DNA of 34,630 nt from Gloeobacterales cyanobacterium ES-bin-313 (GCA_014379585.1 JACMLN010000047.1:1-34630), one strand, 5' to 3'; positions 17,168 to 27,042 are shown, counted from the first letter of the stretch. A program made the numbers and translations. The notes: generated by a model from the sequence alone, not told the origin.

Positions 17168-17305
17168 ATGGCAGTACTAACGGTATTAGCAGGTTTACCT
17201 GCAGGTTGGGAGTGGGCTTCACCTTTGGTAGATCTTCTACCGATCATTCCAATTTTGTTTTTCGCTCTTGCTTTTGTCTGGCAAGCGGCGGTTGGATTCA
17301 AGTAA
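17168..17305 (+). CDS. psbK: Photosystem II reaction centre protein K
   Basis: This 45-residue protein starts [19 protein letters not shown] and ends [14 protein letters not shown]. The motif [26 protein letters not shown] is nearly the textbook PsbK signature: a lumen-facing PLVD-LP-IP segment followed by one membrane helix ending WQAAVGF. PsbK is an integral subunit at the edge of photosystem II near CP43, helping to hold the dimer and a plastoquinone/carotenoid site. In most cyanobacteria the first few residues are removed, and the same is likely here. The start is supported by CGAGG eight bases upstream. Confidence 0.95.
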   Translation: MAVLTVLAGLPAGWEWASPLVDLLPIIPILFFALAFVWQAAVGFK

Positions 17306-17352
17306 GCTAGCGCTTCTGGCCAACGACTTTGAATCCACAAAAGCTTCTGCGA

Positions 17353-17931
17353 TTAGGCTCTCAAGCGTTTAGTTTCGGGAGTCTTTTTGTTGAGCCAGCG
17401 CTTTTCATCCACAGAATTTTTAAGAACGACCAAGTACTCTTGCTCGCTCACCAGACTGATGCAGCGGACTTTGTCTCCCCTTTGGGGACGTTCGACAATC
17501 CATCCAGGACAAACTGCGCTGTAGGCACCATCGAACAGTTGAATTCTGCCCGATAGCCCTGAGCCAGCGATGGGAATAAAGGCAGAGGTCACCACTGCCA
17601 CCTGGCTTGTTTCGAGATGTTCGAGCAGGATTAAAAGCAGGGTTCCGAGGGAGAGGCTACCACCGACGCTGGCCAAGAGCACGCTTAGATGGGCAGTCAA
17701 AATAACGGGTGGATGCCCAAACCAGCGCCCGTAGGCAATCTGTAGAGAGAGGGCAAGGAGGCCCCAAAAGCTCAGATAGGTGCCCCAGAGCAAGCCATTT
17801 TGCCGAAAGAGGGCAGCACGATTTTGCTTCTTACTGGCAAGCATCGTTTGTCCGAGCAGCGCGACCCCAACCAAAAATAGAAGTAAGTAAAAAGCACTGG
17901 TTGTGACTGCAGACATCAAAATGTTGACCAA
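17353..17931 (-). CDS. Membrane protein with a possible NfeD-like C-terminal domain
   Basis: The protein has 192 residues. Three hydrophobic stretches (about residues 11-30, 45-66 and 77-105) are followed by a soluble tail. The tail segment SGLSGRIQLFDGAYSAVCPGWIVERPQRGDKVRCISLVSEQEYLVVL resembles the small OB-fold of NfeD-type proteins, which accompany membrane proteases or flotillins; the match is by pattern only. It is the last gene of a probable three-gene unit with the secreted protein and the LivF-like ATPase, 39 bases after the former. The start at 17931 is the first ATG. It converges with psbK. Confidence 0.65.
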   Translation of the reverse strand: MVNILMSAVTTSAFYLLLFLVGVALLGQTMLASKKQNRAALFRQNGLLWGTYLSFWGLLALSLQIAYGRWFGHPPVILTAHLSVLLASVGGSLSLGTLLLILLEHLETSQVAVVTSAFIPIAGSGLSGRIQLFDGAYSAVCPGWIVERPQRGDKVRCISLVSEQEYLVVLKNSVDEKRWLNKKTPETKRLRA

Positions 17932-17970
17932 CGCTCTCTATATGCAGGATTCCCTAGGGATCGCCAATCC

Positions 17971-18864
17971 CTACTTGGCCGTGGCAGTTTCAGCAGTGGT
18001 GATCCGCTCGTCGAGGCTGCGCAGTGCCTTATCCACCAATCCGCTTGGGTCAAGGAGGGTTCCATCCACTGGGATCGGCAAGTGGTGTCCATTGGAGATA
18101 TCGATCGCTCGACTGAGCATTTGATCGACCAAGATCTCGGCACCCTCGACGGTGTTTGGAATCGGAACACCTTGATCCTTCAGCAAGCTCTGCATGGCGA
18201 CCAATCGCTCCTCTTCGGCAAGGGGATTTTTAACCCCTTCACCAAGCGCCTGCTGTAGGGCATCGATCTGGCCTTGAATCTGTACATTGCCCTGGGGATC
18301 CCAGGTTCCGCGACGGGATAAGTAGGATTGCATCGCGACGAGGCGGCCACGGGTAGCAAGTTCTGGATCGATCAGGGCAAATAGGGCAACACCACTCGGC
18401 TCTGTAAAAAGTCCACCGAGAGTGCGGGTTAATTTTGTCGCACTCATATGCACAGCGTTGAGCACATCCGGGTCTTGAAAGTTGGTCTCTGGGTAGCGCT
18501 TGCGCAGAAAATTGATAAATTTGTCCAGATCCGGGGTGCGCTGGGCGTATTGTCCGACGCCTTGTCTCACCAAGCCTGTGATCCAGCCGATGCGTTGCTG
18601 TTGGCCAACAGCGAGACTAACAACCCCAACAAGCTTGCGTTGACGGTTGGGTTCAGACTGCCACCAGGCGACGAAGCTTTTGAGCAATTCTTGCTCGGAA
18701 AATTGTTTGCTGCCTTGCCCTCCACTTTTGGTACTCAAGTCGAATACGCGGGCGGGTTTAGAACTTGGTGCGGTGGGTGGATCTGTAGAAGGCGTTTGCT
18801 GGGCTTGCACTGCAGTGGTGGTCAGCAAACATAGAACGAGAAGTAGAGAGAGAGAACGGGACAC
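17971..18864 (-). CDS. Secreted hypothetical protein
   Basis: The protein has 297 residues from a GTG at 18864, preferred because GGAG lies eight bases upstream and it gives a compact signal peptide (MSRSLSLLLVLCLLTTTAVQAQ). An ATG at 18912 would add 16 residues and overlap the LivF-like gene. The mature part begins with a Pro/Ser-rich linker. It continues as an almost entirely alpha-helical domain with blocks such as LLKSFVAWWQSEPNRQRKLVGVVSLAVGQQ and LLTRTLGGLFTEPSGVALFALIDPELATRGRLVAMQ-type text. No family is recognised. It lies between an ABC ATPase and a membrane protein and is presumably cotranscribed with them. Confidence 0.65.
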   Translation of the reverse strand: MSRSLSLLLVLCLLTTTAVQAQQTPSTDPPTAPSSKPARVFDLSTKSGGQGSKQFSEQELLKSFVAWWQSEPNRQRKLVGVVSLAVGQQQRIGWITGLVRQGVGQYAQRTPDLDKFINFLRKRYPETNFQDPDVLNAVHMSATKLTRTLGGLFTEPSGVALFALIDPELATRGRLVAMQSYLSRRGTWDPQGNVQIQGQIDALQQALGEGVKNPLAEEERLVAMQSLLKDQGVPIPNTVEGAEILVDQMLSRAIDISNGHHLPIPVDGTLLDPSGLVDKALRSLDERITTAETATAK

Positions 18865-18892
18865 GATGGGCGCTCCACAACTTTTTACTATC

Positions 18893-19612
18893 TTAGTGGA
18901 CGAGAGATTCACCTAAATAGCTACGGCGCACGGCTTCGGAGGCTAAAAGGTCTTTTGCTGGGCCTTCAAGCACAATCCGACCATTCTCCAGTACATAGCC
19001 ACGATCCGCCAGACCCAAGGCTTGGAGGGCATTTTGTTCGACAAGTAATACCATCACGCCCTGGGAGCGGATCTTCTGGATAATTTCAAAAATACTGCGC
19101 ACGATCAGCGGCGCTAGCCCCATACTCGGTTCATCAAGGACGAGTAATTTCGGCTTTGAGAGCAACGCCCGACCGATGGCGAGCATCTGCTGTTCTCCCC
19201 CAGAAAGGGTTCCAGCTTTTTGAATGCGGCGCTCTGCAAGCCGTGGAAACAACCCAAAGACATCGTCGAGATCTTTAGCAATGGCATCGCGGCGGGTGTA
19301 AGCCCCCATTTCTAGATTTTCGAGGACAGAAAGCTTAGAAAAGATGCGCCGTCCTTCAGGAACATGAATCAAACCCTGACGGACGATTTGGTCAGCAGGC
19401 ATCTTTTCAAGCTGCTTGCCATCAAAAGTAATGGATCCGGTGGTTGGCCGAATCAGCCCCGAAATGGTGCGCAAAAGGGTCGATTTGCCCGCACCGTTGG
19501 GGCCGATCACAGAAATAAGTTCTCCTGGTTCGACCCGAAGGTGCAAACCCTGAAGAACTTGGATGGGGCCGTAGCCCGCTGATAAATTTTTAATCTCTAA
19601 GCGCACGGGCAA
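18893..19612 (-). CDS. LivF-like ABC transporter ATP-binding protein
   Basis: The protein has 239 residues. It shows Walker A GPNGAGKST at about 37-45, signature LSGGEQQMLAIGRAL, Walker B LLVLDEPSMGLAPL and the switch His replaced by the LVEQN block typical of LivF. LivF-type ATPases energise branched-chain or neutral amino acid and urea uptake with LivG, LivH, LivM and a binding protein. None of those partners lies beside it here, so partners may be elsewhere. The annotated start is TTG at 19612; a GTG two codons in is an alternative. It is 59 bases after groEL, behind a hairpin that probably ends the groESL transcript. Confidence 0.88.
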   Translation of the reverse strand: MPVRLEIKNLSAGYGPIQVLQGLHLRVEPGELISVIGPNGAGKSTLLRTISGLIRPTTGSITFDGKQLEKMPADQIVRQGLIHVPEGRRIFSKLSVLENLEMGAYTRRDAIAKDLDDVFGLFPRLAERRIQKAGTLSGGEQQMLAIGRALLSKPKLLVLDEPSMGLAPLIVRSIFEIIQKIRSQGVMVLLVEQNALQALGLADRGYVLENGRIVLEGPAKDLLASEAVRRSYLGESLVH

Positions 19613-19614
19613 AA

Positions 19615-19659
19615 GGGCGAAGTATCGTCGGTTTATTGTACCCCGGAAACACTTCGCCC
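19615..19659 (-). terminator. Candidate groESL terminator hairpin
   Basis: On the reverse strand GGGCGAAGT (19659-19651) pairs perfectly with ACTTCGCCC (19623-19615) across a 27-base loop and is followed by TTTT. It lies just after groEL and immediately before the LivF-like gene. The large loop makes it a weaker example than usual; it could also influence translation of the next gene, whose start is three bases away. Confidence 0.45.
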
Positions 19660-19671
19660 CAATTTGGGCAA

Positions 19672-21668
<1,997 letters not shown>

Positions 21669-21701
21669 AGAACATACTCCACAAACTCTCCACGATCCAA
21701 A

Positions 21702-21728
21702 TTAGCACTCTCTGGGGGTAAGTGCTAG
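21702..21728 (-). promoter_or_regulatory. CIRCE operator (HrcA binding site) of groESL
   Basis: TTAGCACTC (21702-21710), a nine-base spacer, then AAGTGCTAG (21720-21728). The first arm is the consensus; the second matches GAGTGCTAA at seven of nine positions, and the spacer is the canonical nine. It sits between the promoter and groES. HrcA is not in the window. Confidence 0.9.
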
Positions 21729-21729
21729 C

Positions 21730-21758
21730 AGTCTAGGGGGTAGAGTTCACACTGTCGA
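21730..21758 (-). promoter_or_regulatory. Promoter of groESL
   Basis: Reading the reverse strand, TCGACA (21758-21753) and TAGACT (21735-21730) are 17 bases apart, a fair -35/-10 pair. The CIRCE operator begins directly downstream, so HrcA bound there would cover the transcription start. Confidence 0.55.
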
Positions 21759-21798
21759 GGTTGGGATAAAAAGAGTGAGATTTACTACTTTTTGAAGA

Positions 21799-21988
21799 GA
21801 TGGCGAACGGCATTAGGGGGCAGGGGCAAGCCCCGCCCCCTAAAACCCCCGCCCCGTGGTGGACGGACGCACCCGTCCCCCACACCCCCTCGGCGAACTT
21901 TTACGGATTGATACTTGGAATTGCATTGGGCGCTACGCGTGGTGGTGCGGAGTTGGAGACAGATTGGGAGAGGTTTGGGTGCCAATGG
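21799..21988 (+). repeat. Dispersed structured repeat, copy 2 (full length)
   Basis: This copy is about 190 bases long. It begins with ATGGCGAACGG and ends with GCCAATGG. Hairpin 1 (21813-21843) has arms TTAGGGGGC-A-GGGGC and GCCCC-GCCCCCTAA with one bulged A and an AA apex. Hairpin 2 (21856-21883) has arms GTGGTGGACGG and CCGTCCCCCAC, ten of eleven paired. GGCGAAC recurs at 21802-21808 and 21892-21898, bracketing both hairpins. The 3' domain is bounded by CATTGG and CCAATG. It lies upstream of chrA, in the same orientation as the other copies. Confidence 0.85.
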
Positions 21989-22036
21989 TAAGTCATCTAT
22001 GTCTGGCCAATGGGTGGTATTTCGTGTTTTGTGTAG

Positions 22037-22056
22037 GGGCGCGGCACGCTGCGCCC
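22037..22056. repeat. GC-rich hairpin upstream of chrA
   Basis: GGGCGC (22037-22042) and GCGCCC (22051-22056) are inverted copies around GGCACGCT. Outside them, CAATGG (22008-22013) and CCATTG (22059-22064) are also inverted. The arrangement resembles the short palindromic repeats common in cyanobacterial intergenic DNA. No second copy was noticed in this window. Confidence 0.5.
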
Positions 22057-22130
22057 ATCCATTGCAAAAACAGAGATAGTCTAAGTAGTAATTTCCGTGG
22101 CAGATATTCTTGTAAGTACGGTGAAAACCT

Positions 22131-23273
22131 GTGAGTACCTCACTGCCAGATGACCAGCGGGATCTTTGGGATTTGGCGCGGCTATTTTTGAAATTGGGAT
22201 TCACGGCTTTCGGTGGCCCAGCAGCGCATATCGCCATGATGCGCAAAGAAGTGGTTGAGAAGCGCCAGTGGTTCGATGAAGAGAGTTTTTTGGACTTGAT
22301 CGGAGCCAGTAACCTGATTCCTGGGCCAACTTCGACTGAAATCGCTTTTTATATCGGTCTGCGGCGTGCTGGTTGGCTTGGACTGCTGATCACAAGCACC
22401 TGTTTTATCTTGCCAGCGGCAGGGATGGTACTCGCATTTGCCTGGGCTTACGTCCAGTTTGGCGCGACTCCCCAGGCGGCTGGATTGCTCTACGGGATCA
22501 AGGCCGCAGTGGTTGCCATCATTGTCGAAGCCCTGTGGAAGCTAGGTCGTAAAGCGCTGAAGGGTCGCCTGCTGATCTGTGTTGGTCTCGTTGTTTTGGG
22601 TCTGTACCTGGCAGGGATAAATGTTTTGGTACTGCTCTTGGGTGGCGGGCTTTTTGTCGTTGCTGTTCGCTGGCGAACGCTTCCCAAAAGGTTGAATGGC
22701 ATTCCACTGCTAGCGATTCTGCCTGCTGTTGCTGTCGCTGAACCGTTTAGTTTGTTGGGACTATTCCTGACTTTTTTGAAAATTGGTGGGGTGCTCTACG
22801 GCGGTGGCTACGTCCTGCTCGCTTTTTTGCGGGCTGACTTTGTGGATCGATTGGGCTGGCTGACTGATAAGCAGTTGCTCGATGCAGTTGCAGTTGGCCA
22901 GTTTACGCCTGGGCCTGTGTTTACCACCGCAACTTTTGTCGGCTATCTGACGGGGGGATGGGCGGGTGCCATTGTCGCAACGATTGGTATTTTTTTGCCT
23001 TCGCTGATTTATGTCAGTGTTCTTTCGCCCTACCTCGATCAGTTGCGAAAACGACAGTGGACTTCGGATCTACTCGATGGCGTGAATGTTGCGGCTCTGG
23101 CCTTGATGGCTGGAGTTGGCTGGGAATTGGCTCGTTCAGCCGTTTTTGACTTGTTTACGGGAGTGGTCAGTTTTGTTTGTGCTGTTCTACTGCTGCGCTT
23201 TCAAGTCAACTCTGCCTGGCTGCTTGCTGGTGCTGGGGTGGCTGGGATCCTCGTTGGCGTTGGGCTAAATTGA
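22131..23273 (+). CDS. chrA: ChrA-family chromate transporter
   Basis: The protein has 380 residues and starts at GTG 22131. It is a long-chain ChrA (CHR family) made of two homologous halves. The first half contains FLKLGFTAFGGPAAHIAMMRKEVV and IGASNLIPGPTSTEIAFYIG; the second has FLKIGGVLYGGGYVLLAFLRADFV and AVAVGQFTPGPVFTTATFVGYLTGG. The paired GGP/GGG and PGP motifs are family markers, and around ten membrane helices are predicted. ChrA expels chromate, probably using the proton gradient, though the natural substrate of many homologues is untested. Repeat copy 2 lies in its upstream region. The ALDH7 gene follows 24 bases later and may be cotranscribed, with no evident functional link. 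Confidence 0.92.
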   Translation: MSTSLPDDQRDLWDLARLFLKLGFTAFGGPAAHIAMMRKEVVEKRQWFDEESFLDLIGASNLIPGPTSTEIAFYIGLRRAGWLGLLITSTCFILPAAGMVLAFAWAYVQFGATPQAAGLLYGIKAAVVAIIVEALWKLGRKALKGRLLICVGLVVLGLYLAGINVLVLLLGGGLFVVAVRWRTLPKRLNGIPLLAILPAVAVAEPFSLLGLFLTFLKIGGVLYGGGYVLLAFLRADFVDRLGWLTDKQLLDAVAVGQFTPGPVFTTATFVGYLTGGWAGAIVATIGIFLPSLIYVSVLSPYLDQLRKRQWTSDLLDGVNVAALALMAGVGWELARSAVFDLFTGVVSFVCAVLLLRFQVNSAWLLAGAGVAGILVGVGLN

Positions 23274-23297
23274 TACTTTGTGTGTGAGGTTTCTTGT

Positions 23298-24836
23298 ATG
23301 TCCACGACTGCCCCGATCCGTTCCCTGGCGACCGAAGTTTCTGCCCTCTTCGGTGAGTTGGGCATCGATCCAGAGCGGCTGCGCGGTGGCAGTTTAGCGG
23401 TGTATTCTCCCATCGACGGCAGCGAAATTGCCCGCATCAAAGAACACAGTGCTGAAGATGTGACAGAGGTAATTGGTCGCGCCCAGGCCGCTTTTTTGGC
23501 GTGGCGTGTGGTGCCAGCGCCACGTCGAGGCGAACTGATCCGGCTATTTGGCGAGGAACTGCGCACCTACAAAGCGCTTTTGGGGCGTCTAGTTTCGATT
23601 GAAGCTGGAAAAATCCTTCAAGAAGGTTTAGGGGAAGTCCAGGAGATGATCGATATCTGCGACTTCGCTGTGGGACTGTCTCGCCAACTCTACGGATTGA
23701 CGATTGCCACTGAGCGACCGGGGCACACGATGCGCGAAACTTGGCATCCTTTGGGTGTCGTCGGTATCATCAGTGCTTTTAATTTCCCGGTGGCAGTCTG
23801 GGCATGGAATGCAGCCTTGGCCATCGTTTGCGGCGATAGCACCGTTTGGAAACCTTCGGAGAAAACTCCTCTAACAGCCATTGCCACCCAAGCACTTTTT
23901 GAGAAAGCCTGTGCCCGCTTTGGCGAAGTTCCCGATGGTCTTTCGGCGTTGATCCTTGGCAATCGAGACATTGGCGAAGTCTTAGTCAACGATCCTCGTG
24001 TGCCCCTGGTTTCCGCCACTGGCTCAACCCGCATGGGTGGCGAAGTCGGTCAGAACCTTGCCAAACGCTTCGCCCGTGCCCTGCTCGAACTTGGGGGCAA
24101 CAATGCCATGATCGTTTGTCCCTCGGCGGATCTTGACCTCGCGGTTCGTGGGATTCTCTTTGCGGCAGTGGGGACTGCTGGGCAGCGCTGTACGACGCTG
24201 CGTCGTCTCTTGATTCACGAAAGCCTTTACGATACGCTCCTAGCACGCCTCAAGCGTGCCTACCTCTCGATTCCAATTGGCAACCCACTCGAACCGAGCA
24301 CCCTCGTTGGTCCATTGATCGACAAAGCCGCTTTTGATCAAATGCAGCGCACTTTGAGCACAGCCCAGGCCACAGGGGGAAACATTCTTGGGGGTGAAAG
24401 AGTGCTCAGTGACATCTACCCAGAGGCTTTCTATGTGCAACCAGCGCTGGTCGAGATGACGACTCAGACCGATATGGTGCGCCGCGAAACCTTTGCTCCA
24501 ATTCTCTACGTGTTGCGCTACAAGGACTTTTCCGAGGCGCTACAACTCCACAATGACGTTCCCCAAGGACTCTCATCCTCGATCTTCACCACCGACCTGC
24601 GCGAAGCTGAGACTTTTCTCTCGGTAATCGGGAGTGACTGTGGAATTGCCAATGTCAACATTGGTCCTAGTGGAGCGGAGATCGGGGGGGCCTTCGGGGG
24701 CGAAAAAGAGACTGGTGGTGGTCGAGAATCCGGCAGCGATTCCTGGAAAGCCTACATGCGTCGCGCCACGAATACCGTCAACTATTCGCGCTCCCTTCCT
24801 CTCGCCCAAGGCATCAAGTTCGAGATCGAAGGTTGA
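23298..24836 (+). CDS. ALDH7-family aldehyde dehydrogenase (aminoadipate semialdehyde type)
   Basis: The protein has 512 residues from the ATG at 23298 (GAGG upstream; the in-frame GTG at 23280 lacks one). It is an NAD(P)-dependent aldehyde dehydrogenase with general base Glu264 in LELGGNN and catalytic Cys298 in GTAGQRCTTLRR. The NAD-binding FNFPVAVWAWN and KPSEKTPLTAIA are visible. The C-terminal EIGGAFGGEKETGGGRESGSD is characteristic of ALDH7/antiquitin, which oxidises alpha-aminoadipic semialdehyde (piperideine-6-carboxylate) in lysine breakdown and can help in osmotic or oxidative stress. The true substrate here is inferred from family only. Confidence 0.92.
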   Translation: MSTTAPIRSLATEVSALFGELGIDPERLRGGSLAVYSPIDGSEIARIKEHSAEDVTEVIGRAQAAFLAWRVVPAPRRGELIRLFGEELRTYKALLGRLVSIEAGKILQEGLGEVQEMIDICDFAVGLSRQLYGLTIATERPGHTMRETWHPLGVVGIISAFNFPVAVWAWNAALAIVCGDSTVWKPSEKTPLTAIATQALFEKACARFGEVPDGLSALILGNRDIGEVLVNDPRVPLVSATGSTRMGGEVGQNLAKRFARALLELGGNNAMIVCPSADLDLAVRGILFAAVGTAGQRCTTLRRLLIHESLYDTLLARLKRAYLSIPIGNPLEPSTLVGPLIDKAAFDQMQRTLSTAQATGGNILGGERVLSDIYPEAFYVQPALVEMTTQTDMVRRETFAPILYVLRYKDFSEALQLHNDVPQGLSSSIFTTDLREAETFLSVIGSDCGIANVNIGPSGAEIGGAFGGEKETGGGRESGSDSWKAYMRRATNTVNYSRSLPLAQGIKFEIEG

Positions 24837-24885
24837 TAACTACACGGTGGGAATGTCTTATGGCTGACGATGACGTGAACTTTGA

Positions 24886-26163
24886 CTAGAGGGCGAGAGG
24901 CGCACCCACCGCTCTTTCTAAGTCTGCCCAGGCACTCTGATAAGCAACGACGGCATCAAGGTAGCCAGAACGGATTTGTTGGTCAGCCTGCTGGGCGAAA
25001 ATGGCGCTCGTCAAGCCTGTCTTGCCGACTTGATAACTCTCTTGGGCCAAGCTCAGAACATCCCGCGAATTGGGAATCAGTTGGGTTTGATACTTACGAA
25101 TATTTTCGCGAGCCGTGGCTAAGGCTTGATACGAGGTTCGCACGTTAGTACTAATCAAAGCCCGCAGTGCAGTACTTTGTAGGGCCGATTGCTCGATGGT
25201 CGCTTGGGCCTTCGCCACTTCGCCATTCTGGTTGTAAAAAATCGGCACTGTGATTCCGGCACCAATAAAAATACCGTCAGCGCGGGCAATGCCATTGGTG
25301 TAGGTGGTGAACTGATATCCAGCACTGACTTGCAGATCGGGCGTTCTGAGTGCTTGGGCGAGGTTGAGCTGTTGGCGGGCAACTTCTTGTTGCTGTTGCG
25401 TGGCTTGCAAGTCGAGGCGCTGGTTGTAGGCTTGGCTCAAAAGTGCATCGAGGGTCGGAATCGGCACATCGGGCTTTGGCACCAGTTCGGTCTTGTCGAT
25501 GGAGAGGTCAAAAAGTCCTTTGTCTTTGACGGCAATTTCCTGTTGATAGCTGCTGCCCAGGAGAGCTGTTAACTGGGTACGTGCCTGTTGGATGCGGCCA
25601 AGCGCCTGGGTGCGCTGAATATCGATCTGGTTGCGGCTCAGTTGGGCTTGGAGCAGCTCCGCTTCAGGAGAAGCCCCCGCTTCAAAACGTTTGCGGGCAA
25701 TGTCAACAAGGCGTTGGACGAGCGAAATTTGTAGATCGACTGACCGCGATTGGGCTTCAGCAGCGGCAAGTTCAGCGTAAGCACGCCTGACTTGGGCGCG
25801 AATATCCCAGCGCAAAGTACTCAGTTGCAGTTGGGTCAGCCGATAGTTGGAATTGGCCAGCCCTAGGCGTGCTGGTAACTTGCCACCAAGTTCCAAGGTT
25901 TGCGAAACTCCCACCTGTTGAGAACTACCCTGCTCGGTAAAAATAGAACCAAAACCGTACTGGGCAGCAATCTGAGGATTCGGAATCGCACCTGCAATCG
26001 TAATATCTGCTTGGCTAAGATCCAAGGTGCGACGTGCCGCAATCAACTGTGGATTTTGAGCATCTGCCTCAGTAAATGCCTCCGTCAAGCTGATGGGCGG
26101 CGTATCCTGGGCAAAGGCTGGTGTTGCAGAGAGACACAACAATAAAAGGACAAGTTTTCGCAT
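24886..26163 (-). CDS. TolC-family outer membrane efflux protein
   Basis: The protein has 425 residues from the ATG at 26163, which leaves a clean signal peptide MRKLVLLLLCLSATPAFAQ; an upstream ATG at 26208 would bury it. The body is long amphipathic helices with two internal repeats, as in TolC/CzcC channels: SLTEAFTEADAQNPQLIAARR near the start, a Gln-rich coiled segment ATQQQQEVARQQLNLAQALR, and the repeat's second half ALISTNVRTSYQALATARENIRKYQ. It should form a trimeric outer-membrane duct for a tripartite exporter. No inner-membrane pump or adaptor gene is adjacent. It converges with the ALDH7 gene. Confidence 0.92.
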   Translation of the reverse strand: MRKLVLLLLCLSATPAFAQDTPPISLTEAFTEADAQNPQLIAARRTLDLSQADITIAGAIPNPQIAAQYGFGSIFTEQGSSQQVGVSQTLELGGKLPARLGLANSNYRLTQLQLSTLRWDIRAQVRRAYAELAAAEAQSRSVDLQISLVQRLVDIARKRFEAGASPEAELLQAQLSRNQIDIQRTQALGRIQQARTQLTALLGSSYQQEIAVKDKGLFDLSIDKTELVPKPDVPIPTLDALLSQAYNQRLDLQATQQQQEVARQQLNLAQALRTPDLQVSAGYQFTTYTNGIARADGIFIGAGITVPIFYNQNGEVAKAQATIEQSALQSTALRALISTNVRTSYQALATARENIRKYQTQLIPNSRDVLSLAQESYQVGKTGLTSAIFAQQADQQIRSGYLDAVVAYQSAWADLERAVGAPLAL

Positions 26164-26222
26164 CGTAGACCCTACTTTTTGGCACTCACTATCACTTTCA
26201 AACTGCATTATGAACTGGCTAT

Positions 26223-26332
26223 GAGTTCAATGCCCAAAAAGAACCCCGACGGGGAGGCCGGGGTCGAACACTCAGTGTGTCGACACTCCCCGCTCTAAAG
26301 AGACGGGGATTCTTAAGCAGCCCACAAAGGGA
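26223..26332 (+). mobile_element. Solo right end of an IS200/IS605-like element
   Basis: The 110 bases hold two hairpins: ACCCCG...CGGGGT near 26243-26264, and CCCCGCTCT-AAAG-AGACGGGG near 26287-26308. The second, with its CTCTAAAGAG core followed by GATTCTTAAG, looks like the 3'-end hairpin of IS200/IS605 elements, where the stop of tnpB often lies in the loop. A short frame reading [14 protein letters not shown] then TAA runs into it, consistent with a tnpB tail. No transposase body is present. The remnant abuts the truncated histidine kinase at about 26333. Confidence 0.5.
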
Positions 26333-26518
26333 CTCGTGTTTGAGCGATTTTGGCGAGCAGATCGTTCTCGTTCTCGCGCTTTTGGGGGCAGTGGTATCGG
26401 TCTAGCCATTGTCAAAAGTCTGGTTGACCGCCATGGTGGCCAGATCTTTGTACAGAGTGAACTAGGCCGAGGCAGCACATTTACTTTTACTATGCCCTAT
26501 GCAGAAGAGCGCCTGTGA
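26333..26518 (+). pseudogene. Truncated histidine kinase, C-terminal catalytic end only
   Basis: About 61 residues remain, with [36 protein letters not shown] and [12 protein letters not shown]. These are the F-box, G2-box and last strand of a HATPase_c domain from a histidine kinase. The phosphoacceptor His, N-box and all sensor parts are missing, so it cannot signal. The break coincides with the end of the IS200/IS605-like remnant, suggesting insertion or recombination there removed the 5' part. The GTG at 26336 is probably not a real start. No partner regulator is adjacent. Confidence 0.75.
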
Positions 26519-26594
26519 CACAAAATACATTACAGAGTCATCTTATTGTCGTCTTGCTGATTTTAAAATAAAAAGAATTTTCCAGAGGACGACT

Positions 26595-26690
26595 ATGGTT
26601 CTTCAGCTTAACTGGTTGATCTTCTGTGGCATGGCACTCTTTGCTGCTTCTGCACTTTGGGTGGTGAATAGCCTTTTCCCAAAACAATGA
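26595..26690 (+). CDS. 31-residue single-span membrane protein
   Basis: The sequence opens MVLQLNWLIFCGMALFAASA and ends VVNSLFPKQ. GAGG lies six bases before the ATG. It is one hydrophobic helix with a short polar C-terminus, the size and shape of the tiny subunits of photosystems, cytochrome b6f or NDH-1. It does not match the remembered patterns of PsbI, J, K, L, M, N, T, X, Psb30, PsaI, PsaM, PetG, PetL, PetM or PetN. It lies between the kinase remnant and another small gene, about 1.2 kb from psaF. Confidence 0.6.
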   Translation: MVLQLNWLIFCGMALFAASALWVVNSLFPKQ

Positions 26691-26820
26691 TCTGACCGTG
26701 TTAATGTTTTTGTCGTTACACCTTGTTTTTAAAAACCGTCTAATCTTAACAAGATATTTGTCAAAATTTCATGACATTGCGCTATTATCTTTGCAGATGG
26801 GGCCGCTAGAGAGGAAGTCC

Positions 26821-27042
26821 ATGAGTTACGAATTAGTGCTTAGAGATAGGATCGCTGATTACTGCCAGGGTTTGACCCAACCCGACAGTGCGATCAACGT
26901 CAAGCAAGCCATGATCCAGTTCTTGATCGCTCATGCAATCAAGATTTCAGATGGCGACCGCTTTCGAGCACTAGAGTATCAAGTCCGTGCTGAATTACAG
27001 CAGCGCGTTCTCCAATCTCGCTTAAATCGGCCACGTTTCTAG
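26821..27042 (+). CDS. Hypothetical protein, 73 residues
   Basis: The ATG at 26821 is preferred because AGAGGAAG lies just upstream; a start at 26698 would add 41 residues of weak, hydrophobic text. The product begins MSYELVLRDRIADYCQGLTQ and is all alpha, with VKQAMIQFLIAHAIKISDGDRFRALEYQVRAELQQRVLQSRL. It looks like a small soluble helical bundle. No family is recognised. Its end overlaps the end of the convergent response regulator by four bases. Confidence 0.65.
   Translation: MSYELVLRDRIADYCQGLTQPDSAINVKQAMIQFLIAHAIKISDGDRFRALEYQVRAELQQRVLQSRLNRPRF

Noticed and set aside
21800-21991. Possible 63-residue protein encoded by repeat copy 2
   Set aside because: The matching frame in copy 3 is shifted by indels and substitutions show no codon-position bias, while hairpin pairing is preserved; a structured repeat explains it better.
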